Shown: positions 42,058 to 50,269, counted from the first letter of the stretch. The stretch: DNA of 64,000 nucleotides from Streptomyces hygroscopicus subsp. hygroscopicus (GCF_030269125.1 NZ_BSSM01000012.1:62001-126000); one strand, 5' to 3'. Notes: generated from the letters alone by a model not told the origin. Numbers and translations are program-made.

Positions 42058-43737
42058 TCACCGCTTGTACCCCAGCACCGTCATCATCCCGCTCTCCGAG
42101 TGGTACTGGTTGTGGCAGTGCAGCATCCACAACCCCGGATTGTCCGCGTCGAACTCCACCACCAGCTTCCGGTGCGGCAGCACCAGCGCCGTGTCCTTGC
42201 GCGCCCCCACCGCGTCCAGCCCGGTCATCGCGAACGTGTGGCCGTGCAGATGCATCGGGTGCCACATGTCCGTCGCGTTGATGAGAGTGAGCCGCACCCG
42301 CTCCCCGGCGTGGATCTCGTGCCGCTGCCGGACGTCGTACGCCTTGTGGTCGAAACCCCAGTCGAACTTCCGCATGTTGCCGGTGATCCTGATGCGCATC
42401 TGGCGGTCGGGATGCCGCTCGGGGAGGGCGACCGACTCGGCCGGTTCCAGCCGCCGCGCGGGCACGCACTCGCCGTCCAGCTCCTTGGGGCGGACGTCCG
42501 GCGCCGGGAGGTTCCTGCCCTTGTCGGTGCGGAGCACGGCGAGCGCGTTGCCCTTCTTGCCCTCGGCGAGCGCGACCAGCGGGAAGCAGCCGTCCTTGAC
42601 GGTCACCAGCACGTCGTACCGCTCGGACATCCCGATGAGCAGCGCGTCGGTCTCCTTGTGCCGCACGGGGTAGCCGTCGGTGTGCGTGACCGTCATGGAG
42701 TGGCCGCCGAGGGAGACCCGGAAGGCCGTCTCCGAGCCCGCGTTGACGAAGCGCAGCCGGACGCGGTCACCGCGACGGCAGCGGAACTCCGAGGGGTTGT
42801 GCGGCAGGCGCCCGTTGGCGAGGTAGTACGGGTAGTCGACGCTGCCGCCGTCGCCCTGGAGCATCCGGCTGTGGGAGTCGTGCAGCACCCGGTCGGGACC
42901 GCCCCCCGCCTTCCTGGGCGACGACTTCGCCCTGGCGGACCTGCTGGGACCCGGGCTCGGGCTGCCGCTCGCGTGCGGGTGCTCGGGGCCCATGCCCATG
43001 CCGGCCATCCCTGAGCCGCCCGGCTTGAGCTGTTCGAGCACGTTGTCGGGGGTGGAGCCGTCCACCCCGTCGAGCCAGTCGTCCAGGACGACGACCCACT
43101 CCTTGTCGTAGGCGAGCGTCTCCTTGGGATCGTCCACGACGAGCGGCGCGTACAGCGCCCGGTCGGGTTGCATCCCGACGTGGGAGTGGAGCAGGTACGT
43201 GCCCGGGTGCTTCACGGCGAACCGGTAACGGAAGTCCGCGCCGGCCGGGATGGGCCGCTGGGTCAGGTCGGGCACGCCGTCCATGTCGCAGCGCAGCCGC
43301 ACCCCGTGGGAGTGCAGGGTGGTGGTGGTCGGCAGCCGGTTGGCGAGCGTCAGATCGAGGATGTCGCCCGCGGTGACCCGGACCAACGGCCCCGGCACCG
43401 TGTCGTTGTACGCCCAGGTGCGCACGGAGCGTCCGCCCAGGTCGAGCTTGGCCTCCGCCGCGGTGAACCGGTGGGTGCGCACCCGCCCCGCCCCCCGCTT
43501 GCGCTCGGTGGCGAGGACCTCCGGGTCCGACGGGTTGACGTACCCCTTGGGCCCCGCCGGTACGAAGTTCCCCTCAAGGCCGGCTCCGAGGGGACCGGTG
43601 TCCGCGTGGTGGGGACCGGAGCGCCGCTCGGGCCCTGAACCGGAGCCGCAAGCCGCCAGGAAACCCGCGCCGACGGCTGCGACGGGGACACGGAGGAGGG
43701 TTCGCCGCGAAGGTGTATCCATGCCTGAATCAGACAT
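42058..43737 (-). CDS. Tat-exported multicopper oxidase lipoprotein
   Basis: Copper enzyme (559 aa) that oxidises a substrate, possibly Cu(I), Mn(II) or phenolics, with reduction of O2. The N-terminus has twin arginines (PSRRTLLRVPVAAVGAGF) and lipobox LAACG. Copper-ligand motifs are all present: LHSHGV, LLHSHVG, HPMHLHGH and HCHNQYHSESGM, so T1, T2 and T3 sites look complete. A Met/Gly/Ser/His-rich insertion (MAGMGMGPEHPHASG) at about 245 may bind copper, as in CueO-like enzymes. Start at 43737 or, five codons in, at 43722 (MDTPSRR). Confidence 0.92.
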   Translation of the reverse strand: MSDSGMDTPSRRTLLRVPVAAVGAGFLAACGSGSGPERRSGPHHADTGPLGAGLEGNFVPAGPKGYVNPSDPEVLATERKRGAGRVRTHRFTAAEAKLDLGGRSVRTWAYNDTVPGPLVRVTAGDILDLTLANRLPTTTTLHSHGVRLRCDMDGVPDLTQRPIPAGADFRYRFAVKHPGTYLLHSHVGMQPDRALYAPLVVDDPKETLAYDKEWVVVLDDWLDGVDGSTPDNVLEQLKPGGSGMAGMGMGPEHPHASGSPSPGPSRSARAKSSPRKAGGGPDRVLHDSHSRMLQGDGGSVDYPYYLANGRLPHNPSEFRCRRGDRVRLRFVNAGSETAFRVSLGGHSMTVTHTDGYPVRHKETDALLIGMSERYDVLVTVKDGCFPLVALAEGKKGNALAVLRTDKGRNLPAPDVRPKELDGECVPARRLEPAESVALPERHPDRQMRIRITGNMRKFDWGFDHKAYDVRQRHEIHAGERVRLTLINATDMWHPMHLHGHTFAMTGLDAVGARKDTALVLPHRKLVVEFDADNPGLWMLHCHNQYHSESGMMTVLGYKR

Positions 43738-43814
43738 GCTCCGTGGATCACACGCGCGGGGGCGTAGGCCGAATGCCCCTGCCCCGTGGCAGATTCACAC
43801 CGGCAGACGGACGA

Positions 43815-43851
43815 ACGCGGACCGCCCGGCCACAACCGGAACGGCCCGCGT
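43815..43851 (-). terminator. Probable terminator after the acyltransferase gene
   Basis: Arms ACGCGGACCG and CGGCCCGCGT (one mismatch) around a 17-base loop, located just after the stop of the minus-strand acyltransferase and before the multicopper oxidase gene. Confidence 0.45.
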
Positions 43852-43868
43852 CCATCTGCTCGTCAGGC

Positions 43869-44591
43869 TCAGGCGGCCTTCGCCTTGGTGGCGTACATGT
43901 CCACGTACTCCTGCCCGGACAGCCGCATGACCTCGGCCATCACGGAGTCGGTGACCGCCCGCAGCACATAGCGGTCGCGGTCCATGCCCTCGTAGCGGGA
44001 GAACTCCATCGCCGGGCCGAAGCGGACGGTGACCTTGCCGGGCCGCGGGATGCCGTTGCCGCCGGGCTGGAGCTTGTCGGTGCCGATCATGGCGAACGGC
44101 ACCACCGGCGCGCCGGTCATCAGGGTCAGCCGGGCGATGCCCGTACGGCCCCGGTACAGGCGGCCGTCGGGGGAGCGGGTGCCCTCCGGGTAGATCCCGA
44201 AGACCTTGCCCTCCTCCAGGACCCGCCGCCCCGTCATCAGCGCCGCCACCCCGCCGTTCGCGCCGTCCCGGTCCACCGGGATCATGCCGACGCCCGTGAA
44301 GAACCACGCCATCAGCCGGCCCTTGAGGCCCTTGCCCGTGACGTACTCGTCCTTGCCGATGAAGAGCACCTGACGCTTCGTGACCACAGGCAGCACGATC
44401 GAGTCGATGAAGGTGAGGTGATTTCCGGCCAGAATCACCGGGCCGTCCCCCGGAATGTGCTCCACACCCTCCACCTGTGGGCGGAACATCAGGCGCATGA
44501 TCGGTCCGAGCACTGCCTTGATGAGGCGGAAGCGGGACAACGGGTCCTCCGATGTCAGGGGAGCGATATGAGTCTGTGCAGGTGAGGACAT
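43869..44591 (-). CDS. 1-acyl-sn-glycerol-3-phosphate acyltransferase (PlsC-like)
   Basis: Membrane-associated acyltransferase of 240 aa making phosphatidic acid or acylating a related lipid. The HX4D motif is NHLTFIDSIV and the phosphate-binding motif is YPEGTRSPDG; VDRDGANGG and the VPFAMIGTDKL block complete the family pattern. The start codon has no strong ribosome site, so a slightly downstream ATG is possible. Streptomyces has several paralogues and the lipid made by this one is unknown. It diverges from the glycerophosphodiesterase gene, another phospholipid-linked enzyme. Confidence 0.9.
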   Translation of the reverse strand: MSSPAQTHIAPLTSEDPLSRFRLIKAVLGPIMRLMFRPQVEGVEHIPGDGPVILAGNHLTFIDSIVLPVVTKRQVLFIGKDEYVTGKGLKGRLMAWFFTGVGMIPVDRDGANGGVAALMTGRRVLEEGKVFGIYPEGTRSPDGRLYRGRTGIARLTLMTGAPVVPFAMIGTDKLQPGGNGIPRPGKVTVRFGPAMEFSRYEGMDRDRYVLRAVTDSVMAEVMRLSGQEYVDMYATKAKAA

Positions 44592-44631
44592 TACTCGCGG
44601 GTCCGGCGCGAACGCACATCGGGCACGGCCG

Positions 44632-44686
44632 GTTCACCGAGGTCTTACGAAGTGTTGACGTGGGTTTACCTGCGGTGACGCGTGGC
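44632..44686 (+). promoter_or_regulatory. PHO-box-like array of 11-bp direct repeats
   Basis: Contiguous 11-mers GTTCACCGAGG, TCTTACGAAGT, GTTGACGTGGG, TTTACCTGCGG and TGACGCGTGGC resemble the Streptomyces PhoP repeat (GTTCACC core, 11-nt period). Genes for glycerophosphodiesterases are known PhoP targets in Streptomyces. The distance to the start codon is long (about 200 bases). Confidence 0.6.
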
Positions 44687-44889
44687 GGACGGCGTGTAAC
44701 ACCCTTGTGCCGATGTGACGGACATCGCTCACCCCGTCGCCGTACGCGAGGGCCCGTCAGCCGCCCGCACGCACGGGCCACGCACCGTCACCCGGGAGTT
44801 CGACGCGAAGCCTCCCTTCTGTCACATGCCCACCCCTACGATCGCTCGGACTGATGAGCGAAGAAGACAGCAGACGGCAGGAGGCCGCC

Positions 44890-46074
44890 ATGGGAACCGA
44901 GCGTACGAACGAGACGCAGCCACAGACGCAGATCACGGGGCGGCGGGCGCTCCTCGGCGCGGCGGTGCTGGGCGCGGGCGGTGCGGTCCTCGGACTGTCC
45001 GGCACGGCCAGGGCCACCGAGGCGGTCGCGGCGGGGAAGGCCGCCGCGCGCGGGCTCAAGGGCCTGCCGGTGCCGGCCGTCATCGGCCACCGCGGCGCCA
45101 GCGGCTACCGCCCCGAGCACACCTTCGGCTCCTACGAGCTGGCCCTCGACCTCGGCGCCGACATCGTGGAGGCCGGTGACCTCTGTCCGACCAAGGACGG
45201 CCATCTCGTCTGCCGCCACGAACCGGAGATCGGCGGCACCACCGATGTCGCGGACCACCCCGAGTTCGCCGGCCGCAGGACCACCAAGGTGCTCGACGGC
45301 GTCCCGACCACCGGCTGGTTCACCGAGGACTTCACCCTCGCCGAGCTGAAGACGCTGCGCGCGATCGAGCGCATCCCGGCCAACCGCCCGCACAACACCC
45401 TCTACAACGGCCGCTGGGAGATCCCCACCTTCGAGGAAGTCCTGAAGTGGCAGGACGAGCAGACCCGCAAGCGCGGCAGGCAGGTCTGGATCTACCCGGA
45501 GACCAAGCACCCCACCTACTTCCGCAAGCTGGGCCTCGCCCTGGAGGAGCGCGTCGCCAAGCTGCTGCGCAGGCACGGCAAGGACACCCGCAACTCCCCC
45601 GTCATCCTCCAGTCGTTCGAACCCTCCAGCATCCAGAAGCTCAACCAGCTGGTCGACAACCCGCTCGTGGTGCTGCTGTCCGCGGCGGACAGCCGTCCCT
45701 GGGACTTCGTGGAGGCGGGCGACCCGCGCACCGTCCGCGATCTGATCACGCCCAAGGGCCTGCGGGAGATCGCCGGTTACGCCCAGGGCATCGGCCCCAC
45801 CCTGGACCTGGTCATCCCCAGGAAGGCGGACGGCAGCCTCGGCGAGCCCTCCACCCTGGTCTCCGACGCACACCGGGTCGGCCTGATCCTGCACCCCTAC
45901 ACCATGCGCAACGAAAACCCGTTCCTGCCCGCCGAGTTCCGCAAGGGCACCGCGGCCGACGGCTACGGCGACCCCTTCGGCGCCTTCCAGGCGTACTTCG
46001 CGACCGGCATCGACGGCGTCTTCACCGACAACGCCGACACCGGCGTCCTCGCCCGCGCCGACTACCTGTCCTGA
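44890..46074 (+). CDS. Tat-exported glycerophosphodiester phosphodiesterase
   Basis: Secreted enzyme (394 aa) releasing glycerol 3-phosphate from glycerophosphodiesters such as deacylated phospholipids or teichoic acid, feeding phosphate and glycerol supply. A twin-arginine signal (TGRRALLGAAVLGAGGAVLG, cleavage after ARA) is followed by the GDPD barrel with VIGHRGASGYRPEHT, VCRHEPEI and ETKHP, and the C-terminal GIDGVFTDNADTG. Start 44890 has ggagg seven bases upstream; an in-frame ATG at 44854 is an alternative. PHO-box-like repeats upstream suggest induction under phosphate starvation. Confidence 0.93.
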   Translation: MGTERTNETQPQTQITGRRALLGAAVLGAGGAVLGLSGTARATEAVAAGKAAARGLKGLPVPAVIGHRGASGYRPEHTFGSYELALDLGADIVEAGDLCPTKDGHLVCRHEPEIGGTTDVADHPEFAGRRTTKVLDGVPTTGWFTEDFTLAELKTLRAIERIPANRPHNTLYNGRWEIPTFEEVLKWQDEQTRKRGRQVWIYPETKHPTYFRKLGLALEERVAKLLRRHGKDTRNSPVILQSFEPSSIQKLNQLVDNPLVVLLSAADSRPWDFVEAGDPRTVRDLITPKGLREIAGYAQGIGPTLDLVIPRKADGSLGEPSTLVSDAHRVGLILHPYTMRNENPFLPAEFRKGTAADGYGDPFGAFQAYFATGIDGVFTDNADTGVLARADYLS

Positions 46075-46248
46075 TCCGCGCCCGGTCGCCCCGCCGGTCT
46101 CTCCCGAAGGCCCCGGCCGGCGGGGGACCGGCGCGGGAGTCGGCTATCTCACAGGACGGCCCCGCACGAGGGAGGTTGTTTCCCGCCGGGCGCGGGGATA
46201 GGAGTGTGGGGGACGACAGATGATCAGGTGAGCGGGAGGCATGCGCAC

Positions 46249-46746
46249 ATGGGCATGAGCGTGACCATCTCGGTGGCGACCGAACAGGACGCGGAGGACA
46301 TCTTCCGCCTCCAGTACCTGTGCTTCCAGAGCGAGGCGCAGCTCTACGGCAACTACCGCATCGAGCCGCTCGTCGAGACCCTCGACGCCGTCCGCCGCGA
46401 GGTCGCCGTCGACTGCGTCTTCGTCGCCCGGCTCGGCGACGAGGTGGTCGGTGCCGTGCGCGGCAAGCTCACCGAGGAGGGCTCGGCCGTCATCGCCCGC
46501 CTCTGCGTCCACCCCCGCCTGCGGGGCCACGGCATCGGCGCCCGCCTGCTGCGCGCCGCCGAGTCCGCCCTGGCCGAGGACCGCGGCGCCACCCTCTTCC
46601 GCCTCCGGACCGGCCACCTCAGCGAGGGCAACCTCCGCCTCTACCGGCGGGTCGGCTACGAGGCGGTGGGCCGCGCCGAGGGAACGGACGGGGTGGAGCT
46701 GATCGTCCTGGAGAAGCCGGCGACCAGTTACGCGACGACGGCCTGA
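46249..46746 (+). CDS. GNAT-family N-acetyltransferase
   Basis: Acetyltransferase of 165 aa. The acetyl-CoA loop is ARLCVHPRLRGHGIGARLLRAAE (given here for orientation as RLRGHGIG core), followed by LFRLRTGHLSEGNLRLYRRVGYEA, the standard GNAT C-terminal region with the Tyr that often acts as general acid. Start 46249 (MGMSVT) is preceded by gggagg nine bases upstream. The acceptor is unknown. It is followed by a hairpin and convergent membrane-protein genes. Confidence 0.87.
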   Translation: MGMSVTISVATEQDAEDIFRLQYLCFQSEAQLYGNYRIEPLVETLDAVRREVAVDCVFVARLGDEVVGAVRGKLTEEGSAVIARLCVHPRLRGHGIGARLLRAAESALAEDRGATLFRLRTGHLSEGNLRLYRRVGYEAVGRAEGTDGVELIVLEKPATSYATTA

Positions 46747-46750
46747 CCGA

Positions 46751-46769
46751 CGCGCCCCCGAAGGGCGCG
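46751..46769. terminator. Terminator hairpin between convergent genes
   Basis: CGCGCCC-ccgaa-GGGCGCG, 7-bp perfect stem, 5 bases after the GNAT stop. The sequence resembles the ccctgaaggggcgcgg elements at 34.5 kb, a common Streptomyces intergenic repeat style. Confidence 0.65.
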
Positions 46770-46839
46770 GGACCGCGCGGGCGTGCGGCCCCCACGGGGG
46801 GCGCGAGCGGGCACGTCGGAGGGCAAGCCGCCGACGTGC

Positions 46840-47259
46840 TCAGGCGTTCCCCCGCGACCGAGCCTTCCGCAGCCAGTACATCGCGGAAAGGGGGAGCAGC
46901 ACGGGAATGAAGACGTACCCCATCCCGTAGTCGGACCACACCGTGGCGTCGGGGAACGCCGAGGGGTCGGCCATGGTCCACGTCCCCACGAGCAGCACAC
47001 CCGCCAACTCGACCCCGCAGCACACCAACGCCGCCCGCCGGGCGACGTCCCCGCCGCGCACGAGCGTGTACGTGATGAACGCGTACACGACCCCCGCCAC
47101 GGCGGACAACGAATAAGCGAGCGGCGCCCGTTGGAAGTCCGTCGCGATCTGGTACACGGAACGCGACACCGCCCCGACGACCATCACGCCGTAGAACCAC
47201 ACGAGCAGCATCCCCGGCCCGCTGATCAACCGGGCCGGTTTCTCCTCGACGGTCGCCAT
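46840..47259 (-). CDS. Four-helix membrane protein of unknown function
   Basis: A 139-aa integral membrane protein with about four hydrophobic segments (GMLLVWFYGVMVVGAVSRSVY, LAYSLSAVAGVVYAFITYTLV, ALVCCGVELAGVLLVGTW, VFIPVLLPLSAMYWL). The last helix is preceded by WSDYGMGYVF. I do not recognise a named family; comparable proteins are annotated only as hypothetical or integral membrane proteins in Streptomyces. Its start is two bases after the stop of the 119-aa membrane-protein gene, so they form an operon and may form a complex. Confidence 0.78.
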   Translation of the reverse strand: MATVEEKPARLISGPGMLLVWFYGVMVVGAVSRSVYQIATDFQRAPLAYSLSAVAGVVYAFITYTLVRGGDVARRAALVCCGVELAGVLLVGTWTMADPSAFPDATVWSDYGMGYVFIPVLLPLSAMYWLRKARSRGNA

Positions 47260-47261
47260 CC

Positions 47262-47621
47262 TCAGCCTCCCCAGATGTCGAAGAGCCGGACCTGCAGCAC
47301 GGCCAGCACCACGCCGCCCGCCGCGGCCGTCACCGAACCCCACCGGGTCCGCTCCGCCAGCGACATGAACCCCGCGGCCGGAACGCAGGCGAAGGCGCCC
47401 AGCAGATACGCCACGAAGATCGCGGTCCCCTGCTCCGGCTTCTCGCCCCGCGCCAGCTGCACGATCCCGATCACCAGCTGGATCACGGCCAGCAGCGACA
47501 CCACGGCCATGCCGATGAAGTGCCAGTCCTTCGTCGGCTGGTCACGATAGGCGGCCCAGCCGCACCATGCGGCGAGCAGCAGCGCGGCGACCCCGGTCAC
47601 CAGCGTCAGGACAGTGAGCAT
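47262..47621 (-). CDS. Small membrane protein of unknown function
   Basis: A 119-aa protein with four hydrophobic segments, the first beginning at the start (LTVLTLVTGVAALLLAAWCGW), then IGMAVVSLLAVIQLVIGIVQL, IFVAYLLGAFACVPAAGFM and VTAAAGGVVLAVLQVRLF. It carries the motif AAYRDQPTKDWHFIG between helices 1 and 2. First of a two-gene minus-strand operon with the 139-aa membrane protein. No function can be assigned. Confidence 0.78.
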   Translation of the reverse strand: MLTVLTLVTGVAALLLAAWCGWAAYRDQPTKDWHFIGMAVVSLLAVIQLVIGIVQLARGEKPEQGTAIFVAYLLGAFACVPAAGFMSLAERTRWGSVTAAAGGVVLAVLQVRLFDIWGG

Positions 47622-47688
47622 GCGGTGACCTTATTACGGCGGAAACGGACCAACGCCGCCGACCCCGCCGTACCACAGGGCCGAGGCC

Positions 47689-48105
47689 ATGACGATCCAC
47701 GCGCACGCCCTCCTGTCCGGCAACGACGGCACCCTGGTCTCCTCCTGCGACTCCGTCGTGCGCTGCCGGACCCTCCCCCGAGAACTCCGACAAGCTCCGT
47801 CCCCGGGGACCCCCGTGGCCCATCGGTACGGGGTCACGGCCGAGCGGTTCGGGCAGGTGGAGCCGCACGGTCGTACCGCGGCGGAGGTGATCGCCGACCT
47901 CCTGCCCGCCGGCCTGGTGCCGGAGGCCGCCGCCCGGGTCGAGCAGCTGGAGGCGGAGGACGTGCCGAACGGTGGGGTGCGGACCGTGGCGTTGGCCACA
48001 ACCCACCGTGCCGGGGAACTCGACGCCGACCTCGCCGTGGACGACCTCGCGGCCTTGCGCGCACTGGCCACCGGCGGGGGAGTGGGCGTCTCCGTCCGCG
48101 ACTGA
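47689..48105 (+). CDS. Hypothetical protein
   Basis: A 138-aa soluble, acidic protein beginning MTIHAHALLSGNDG, with no signal peptide or helix. A central RYGVTAERFGQVEPHGRTAAEV and an LAALRALATGG end are the most ordered-looking parts. Codon third positions are GC-rich in this frame, favouring real coding over the opposite strand, but I recognise no family. The ribosome site (gaggcc) is weak. It may be a lineage-specific gene. Confidence 0.5.
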   Translation: MTIHAHALLSGNDGTLVSSCDSVVRCRTLPRELRQAPSPGTPVAHRYGVTAERFGQVEPHGRTAAEVIADLLPAGLVPEAAARVEQLEAEDVPNGGVRTVALATTHRAGELDADLAVDDLAALRALATGGGVGVSVRD

Positions 48106-48128
48106 GCCCCGCCCCGAGGTGTCCGCCG

Positions 48129-48147
48129 CTGTCCACTATGCGGACAG
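48129..48147. promoter_or_regulatory. Inverted repeat CTGTCC-N7-GGACAG upstream of the met leader
   Basis: Perfect 6-base arms around ACTATGC, about 42 bases before the leader ORF start, where a repressor or activator would overlap the promoter. A sulfur-metabolism regulator is a reasonable guess from context only. Confidence 0.5.
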
Positions 48148-48188
48148 CAGCGACCGGTGGGCGGCGGCCGTCTGCTTTACTGGGCCGC

Positions 48189-48281
48189 ATGACCACGACG
48201 AACAGCCGCATCCCTGCGACCGAGGCGACCATGACGCCCGGTGCTGTTTGTACGTGTCCGTGTCGAATGTGCGCTTTCTAG
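48189..48281 (+). CDS. Cysteine-rich 30-residue leader peptide (candidate attenuator uORF)
   Basis: ATG-to-TAG frame of 30 codons ending AVCTCPCRMCAF: four Cys codons within eight positions at 48249-48272, three of them TGT, which is rare in this genome. The gap between this ORF and metN is 219 bases and contains strong hairpins. No ribosome site precedes the ATG; TTTACT ends seven bases upstream, so translation may be leaderless. The peptide itself probably has no function; ribosome stalling at Cys codons under cysteine shortage could control metNIQ. Confidence 0.6.
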   Translation: MTTTNSRIPATEATMTPGAVCTCPCRMCAF

Positions 48282-48337
48282 AGGGCCCCCGCACCATCCG
48301 AGCCTCGCGCCCCGAAGCGAGAGCCGCGGCCCGTCCC

Positions 48338-48354
48338 GCGCCCGTACCGGGCGC
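48338..48354 (+). promoter_or_regulatory. Leader hairpin 1 upstream of metN
   Basis: GCGCCCG-tac-CGGGCGC, perfect 7-bp stem and 3-base loop, 57 bases after the leader ORF stop. It is a candidate terminator or anti-structure in the metN leader. Confidence 0.5.
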
Positions 48355-48457
48355 AGGGGACCCGTCGGCCGCCCCGCGCACACGACGTTCTCCCCGGTTC
48401 CCCGCCACCCGAGAACCGTGCCGCGTCCCCGAACGAACGCACGCAACGCACCCGTGC

Positions 48458-48475
48458 CGGGCACACCCGTGCCCG
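48458..48475 (+). promoter_or_regulatory. Leader hairpin 2 just before metN
   Basis: CGGGCAC-accc-GTGCCCG, perfect 7-bp stem, ending 25 bases before the metN start. An alternative pairing with the preceding gtgccgggcac exists, so the leader may switch between structures. Confidence 0.5.
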
Positions 48476-48500
48476 CGCACTCGACAGTGACGGAATTCCT

Positions 48501-49535
48501 GTGATCACCACATCGGGCCTGACCAAGGTCTACCGCTCCCGCGGCCGCGAGGTCACCGCCCTCGACGGCGTCGATCTCCACGTCCGCGAAGGCGAGGTCT
48601 ACGGCGTCATCGGCCAGTCCGGCGCCGGCAAGTCCTCCCTCATCCGCTGCGTGAACCTGCTGGAGCGCCCCACCTCCGGCACCGTGACCGTCGCCGGGCA
48701 GGACCTCACCGCCCTGGCCGGTCGCGGGCCGCGCGCCGGCAAGGAGCTGCGCCAGGCGCGCAGCCGGATCGGCATGGTCTTCCAGCACTTCAACCTGCTG
48801 TCCTCGCGGACCGTGCAGGACAACGTCGAGCTGCCGCTGGAGATCCTCGGCGTGTCCGGGAAGGAACGCTCCCGCAAGGCGCTCGCCCTGCTCGACCTGG
48901 TCGGCCTCGCCGACAAGGCCAAGTCCTACCCCGCCCAGCTGTCCGGCGGTCAGAAGCAGCGCGTCGGCATCGCCCGCGCCCTGGCCGGCGACCCCAAGGT
49001 GCTGCTGTCCGACGAGGCCACCAGCGCCCTCGACCCGGAGACCACCCGCTCCATCCTCCAGCTGCTGCGCGACCTGAACCAGCAGCTCGGCCTCACCGTC
49101 CTGCTCATCACCCACGAGATGGACGTGGTCAAGTCGGTCTGCGACTCCGCCGCCCTGATGGAGAAGGGCCGGATCGTGGAGTCCGGCACGGTCAGCGAGC
49201 TGCTGGCCACCCCCGGCTCGGAGCTGGCCGCCGCGCTGTTCCCGCTGAGCGGCGAGCGCACGGGCGCCGAGCGCACCGTCGTGGACGTCACCTTCCACGG
49301 CGAGGCCGCGACCCGGCCGGTCATCTCCCAGCTGTCGCGCACCTACAACATCGACATCTCGATCCTGGGCGCCGCCATCGACACCGTCGGTGGCCTCCAG
49401 ATCGGCCGGATGCGCATCGAGCTGCCCGGCCGCTACGAGGACAACGTGGTGCCCATCGGGTTCCTGCGCGAGCAGGGGCTCCAGATCGACGTCGTGGGCC
49501 AGGAGGCCGTGCTCGTGAAGGAAGGTGCCAAGTGA
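48501..49535 (+). CDS. metN: Methionine ABC transporter ATP-binding protein
   Basis: ATPase of the MetNIQ importer for D/L-methionine (344 aa). Walker A GQSGAGKSS, signature QLSGGQKQR, Walker B VLLSDEATSALDPE and H-loop ITHEMD are present; the last ~85 residues form the NIL domain that binds methionine and inhibits transport when the cell is replete. GTG start with a poor ribosome site (ggaa) next to a leader hairpin, consistent with translational control. Overlaps metI (GTGA). Confidence 0.95.
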   Translation: MITTSGLTKVYRSRGREVTALDGVDLHVREGEVYGVIGQSGAGKSSLIRCVNLLERPTSGTVTVAGQDLTALAGRGPRAGKELRQARSRIGMVFQHFNLLSSRTVQDNVELPLEILGVSGKERSRKALALLDLVGLADKAKSYPAQLSGGQKQRVGIARALAGDPKVLLSDEATSALDPETTRSILQLLRDLNQQLGLTVLLITHEMDVVKSVCDSAALMEKGRIVESGTVSELLATPGSELAAALFPLSGERTGAERTVVDVTFHGEAATRPVISQLSRTYNIDISILGAAIDTVGGLQIGRMRIELPGRYEDNVVPIGFLREQGLQIDVVGQEAVLVKEGAK

Positions 49536-50269
49536 CCTGGTCCGAGATGCAGCCCCTGCTGTCGCAGGCGTGTTCCGAGACGTTCGACATGGTGCTCTGG
49601 TCCACCCTGATCGCCGTCGTCGTGGGACTCCCGCTCGGCCTGCTCCTCGTCCTCACGGACCGCGGGGGCCTGCTGCAGAACGTCGTCGCCAACAAGGTGA
49701 TCGGCCAGATCGTGAACGTCGGCCGCTCCCTGCCGTTCATCATCCTGATGGTCGCGCTGATGAGCTTCACCCGCTGGGTCACCGGGACGACGATCGGCAC
49801 GGCCGCGGCGGTCGTACCGCTCGCCATCGGGGGCATCCCGTTCTTCGCCCGCCTGGTCGAGACGGCCGTGCGCGAAGTGGACGGAGGGCTCGTGGAGGCC
49901 GTGCAGTCGATGGGCGGCAACACCTGGACCATCGTCCGCAAGGTGCTCGTCCCCGAGTCCCTGCCCTCCCTGATCGCCAGCACCACCACCACGGTCATCG
50001 CCCTCATCGGCTACTCCGCCATGGCCGGCACGGTCGGCGGCGGCGGCCTCGGCGACCTCGCCGTGCGCTACGGCTACCAGCGCTTCGAGACCGAGCTGAT
50101 GTGGATCACCGTCGCGATCCTCGCCGTCGTCATCTCCCTCATCCAGTTCGCCGGAGACTTCGCGGCGCGCGCCCTGCACCGCCGCGGCGGCCGCTCCGGT
50201 CCCGCGCCCAGGCTGCGGTTCCTGAAGGCCGCGGAGCCGGACCCGGCCGAGGCCGGCAAGGCCGCGTAA
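49532..50269 (+). CDS. metI: Methionine ABC transporter permease
   Basis: Membrane subunit of MetNIQ (245 aa) with five or six helices and the EAA-loop segment VEAVQSMGGNTWTIVRKVLVPESLPSL that couples to MetN. The N-terminal SQACSETFDMVLWSTLIAVVVGLPLGLLL fits MetI. Its GTG overlaps the metN stop, so the two are co-translated. Confidence 0.95.
   Translation: MTWSEMQPLLSQACSETFDMVLWSTLIAVVVGLPLGLLLVLTDRGGLLQNVVANKVIGQIVNVGRSLPFIILMVALMSFTRWVTGTTIGTAAAVVPLAIGGIPFFARLVETAVREVDGGLVEAVQSMGGNTWTIVRKVLVPESLPSLIASTTTTVIALIGYSAMAGTVGGGGLGDLAVRYGYQRFETELMWITVAILAVVISLIQFAGDFAARALHRRGGRSGPAPRLRFLKAAEPDPAEAGKAA

Noticed and set aside
48106..48500. SAM riboswitch upstream of metN
   Set aside because: No S-box or SAM-IV style conserved core was found; the Cys-rich ORF and hairpins explain the leader better.
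48241..48504. Overlapping 87-codon frame reaching into metN
   Set aside because: Pro/Arg-rich, no ribosome site, and ends inside the metN start; the 30-codon Cys-rich frame is the more meaningful one.
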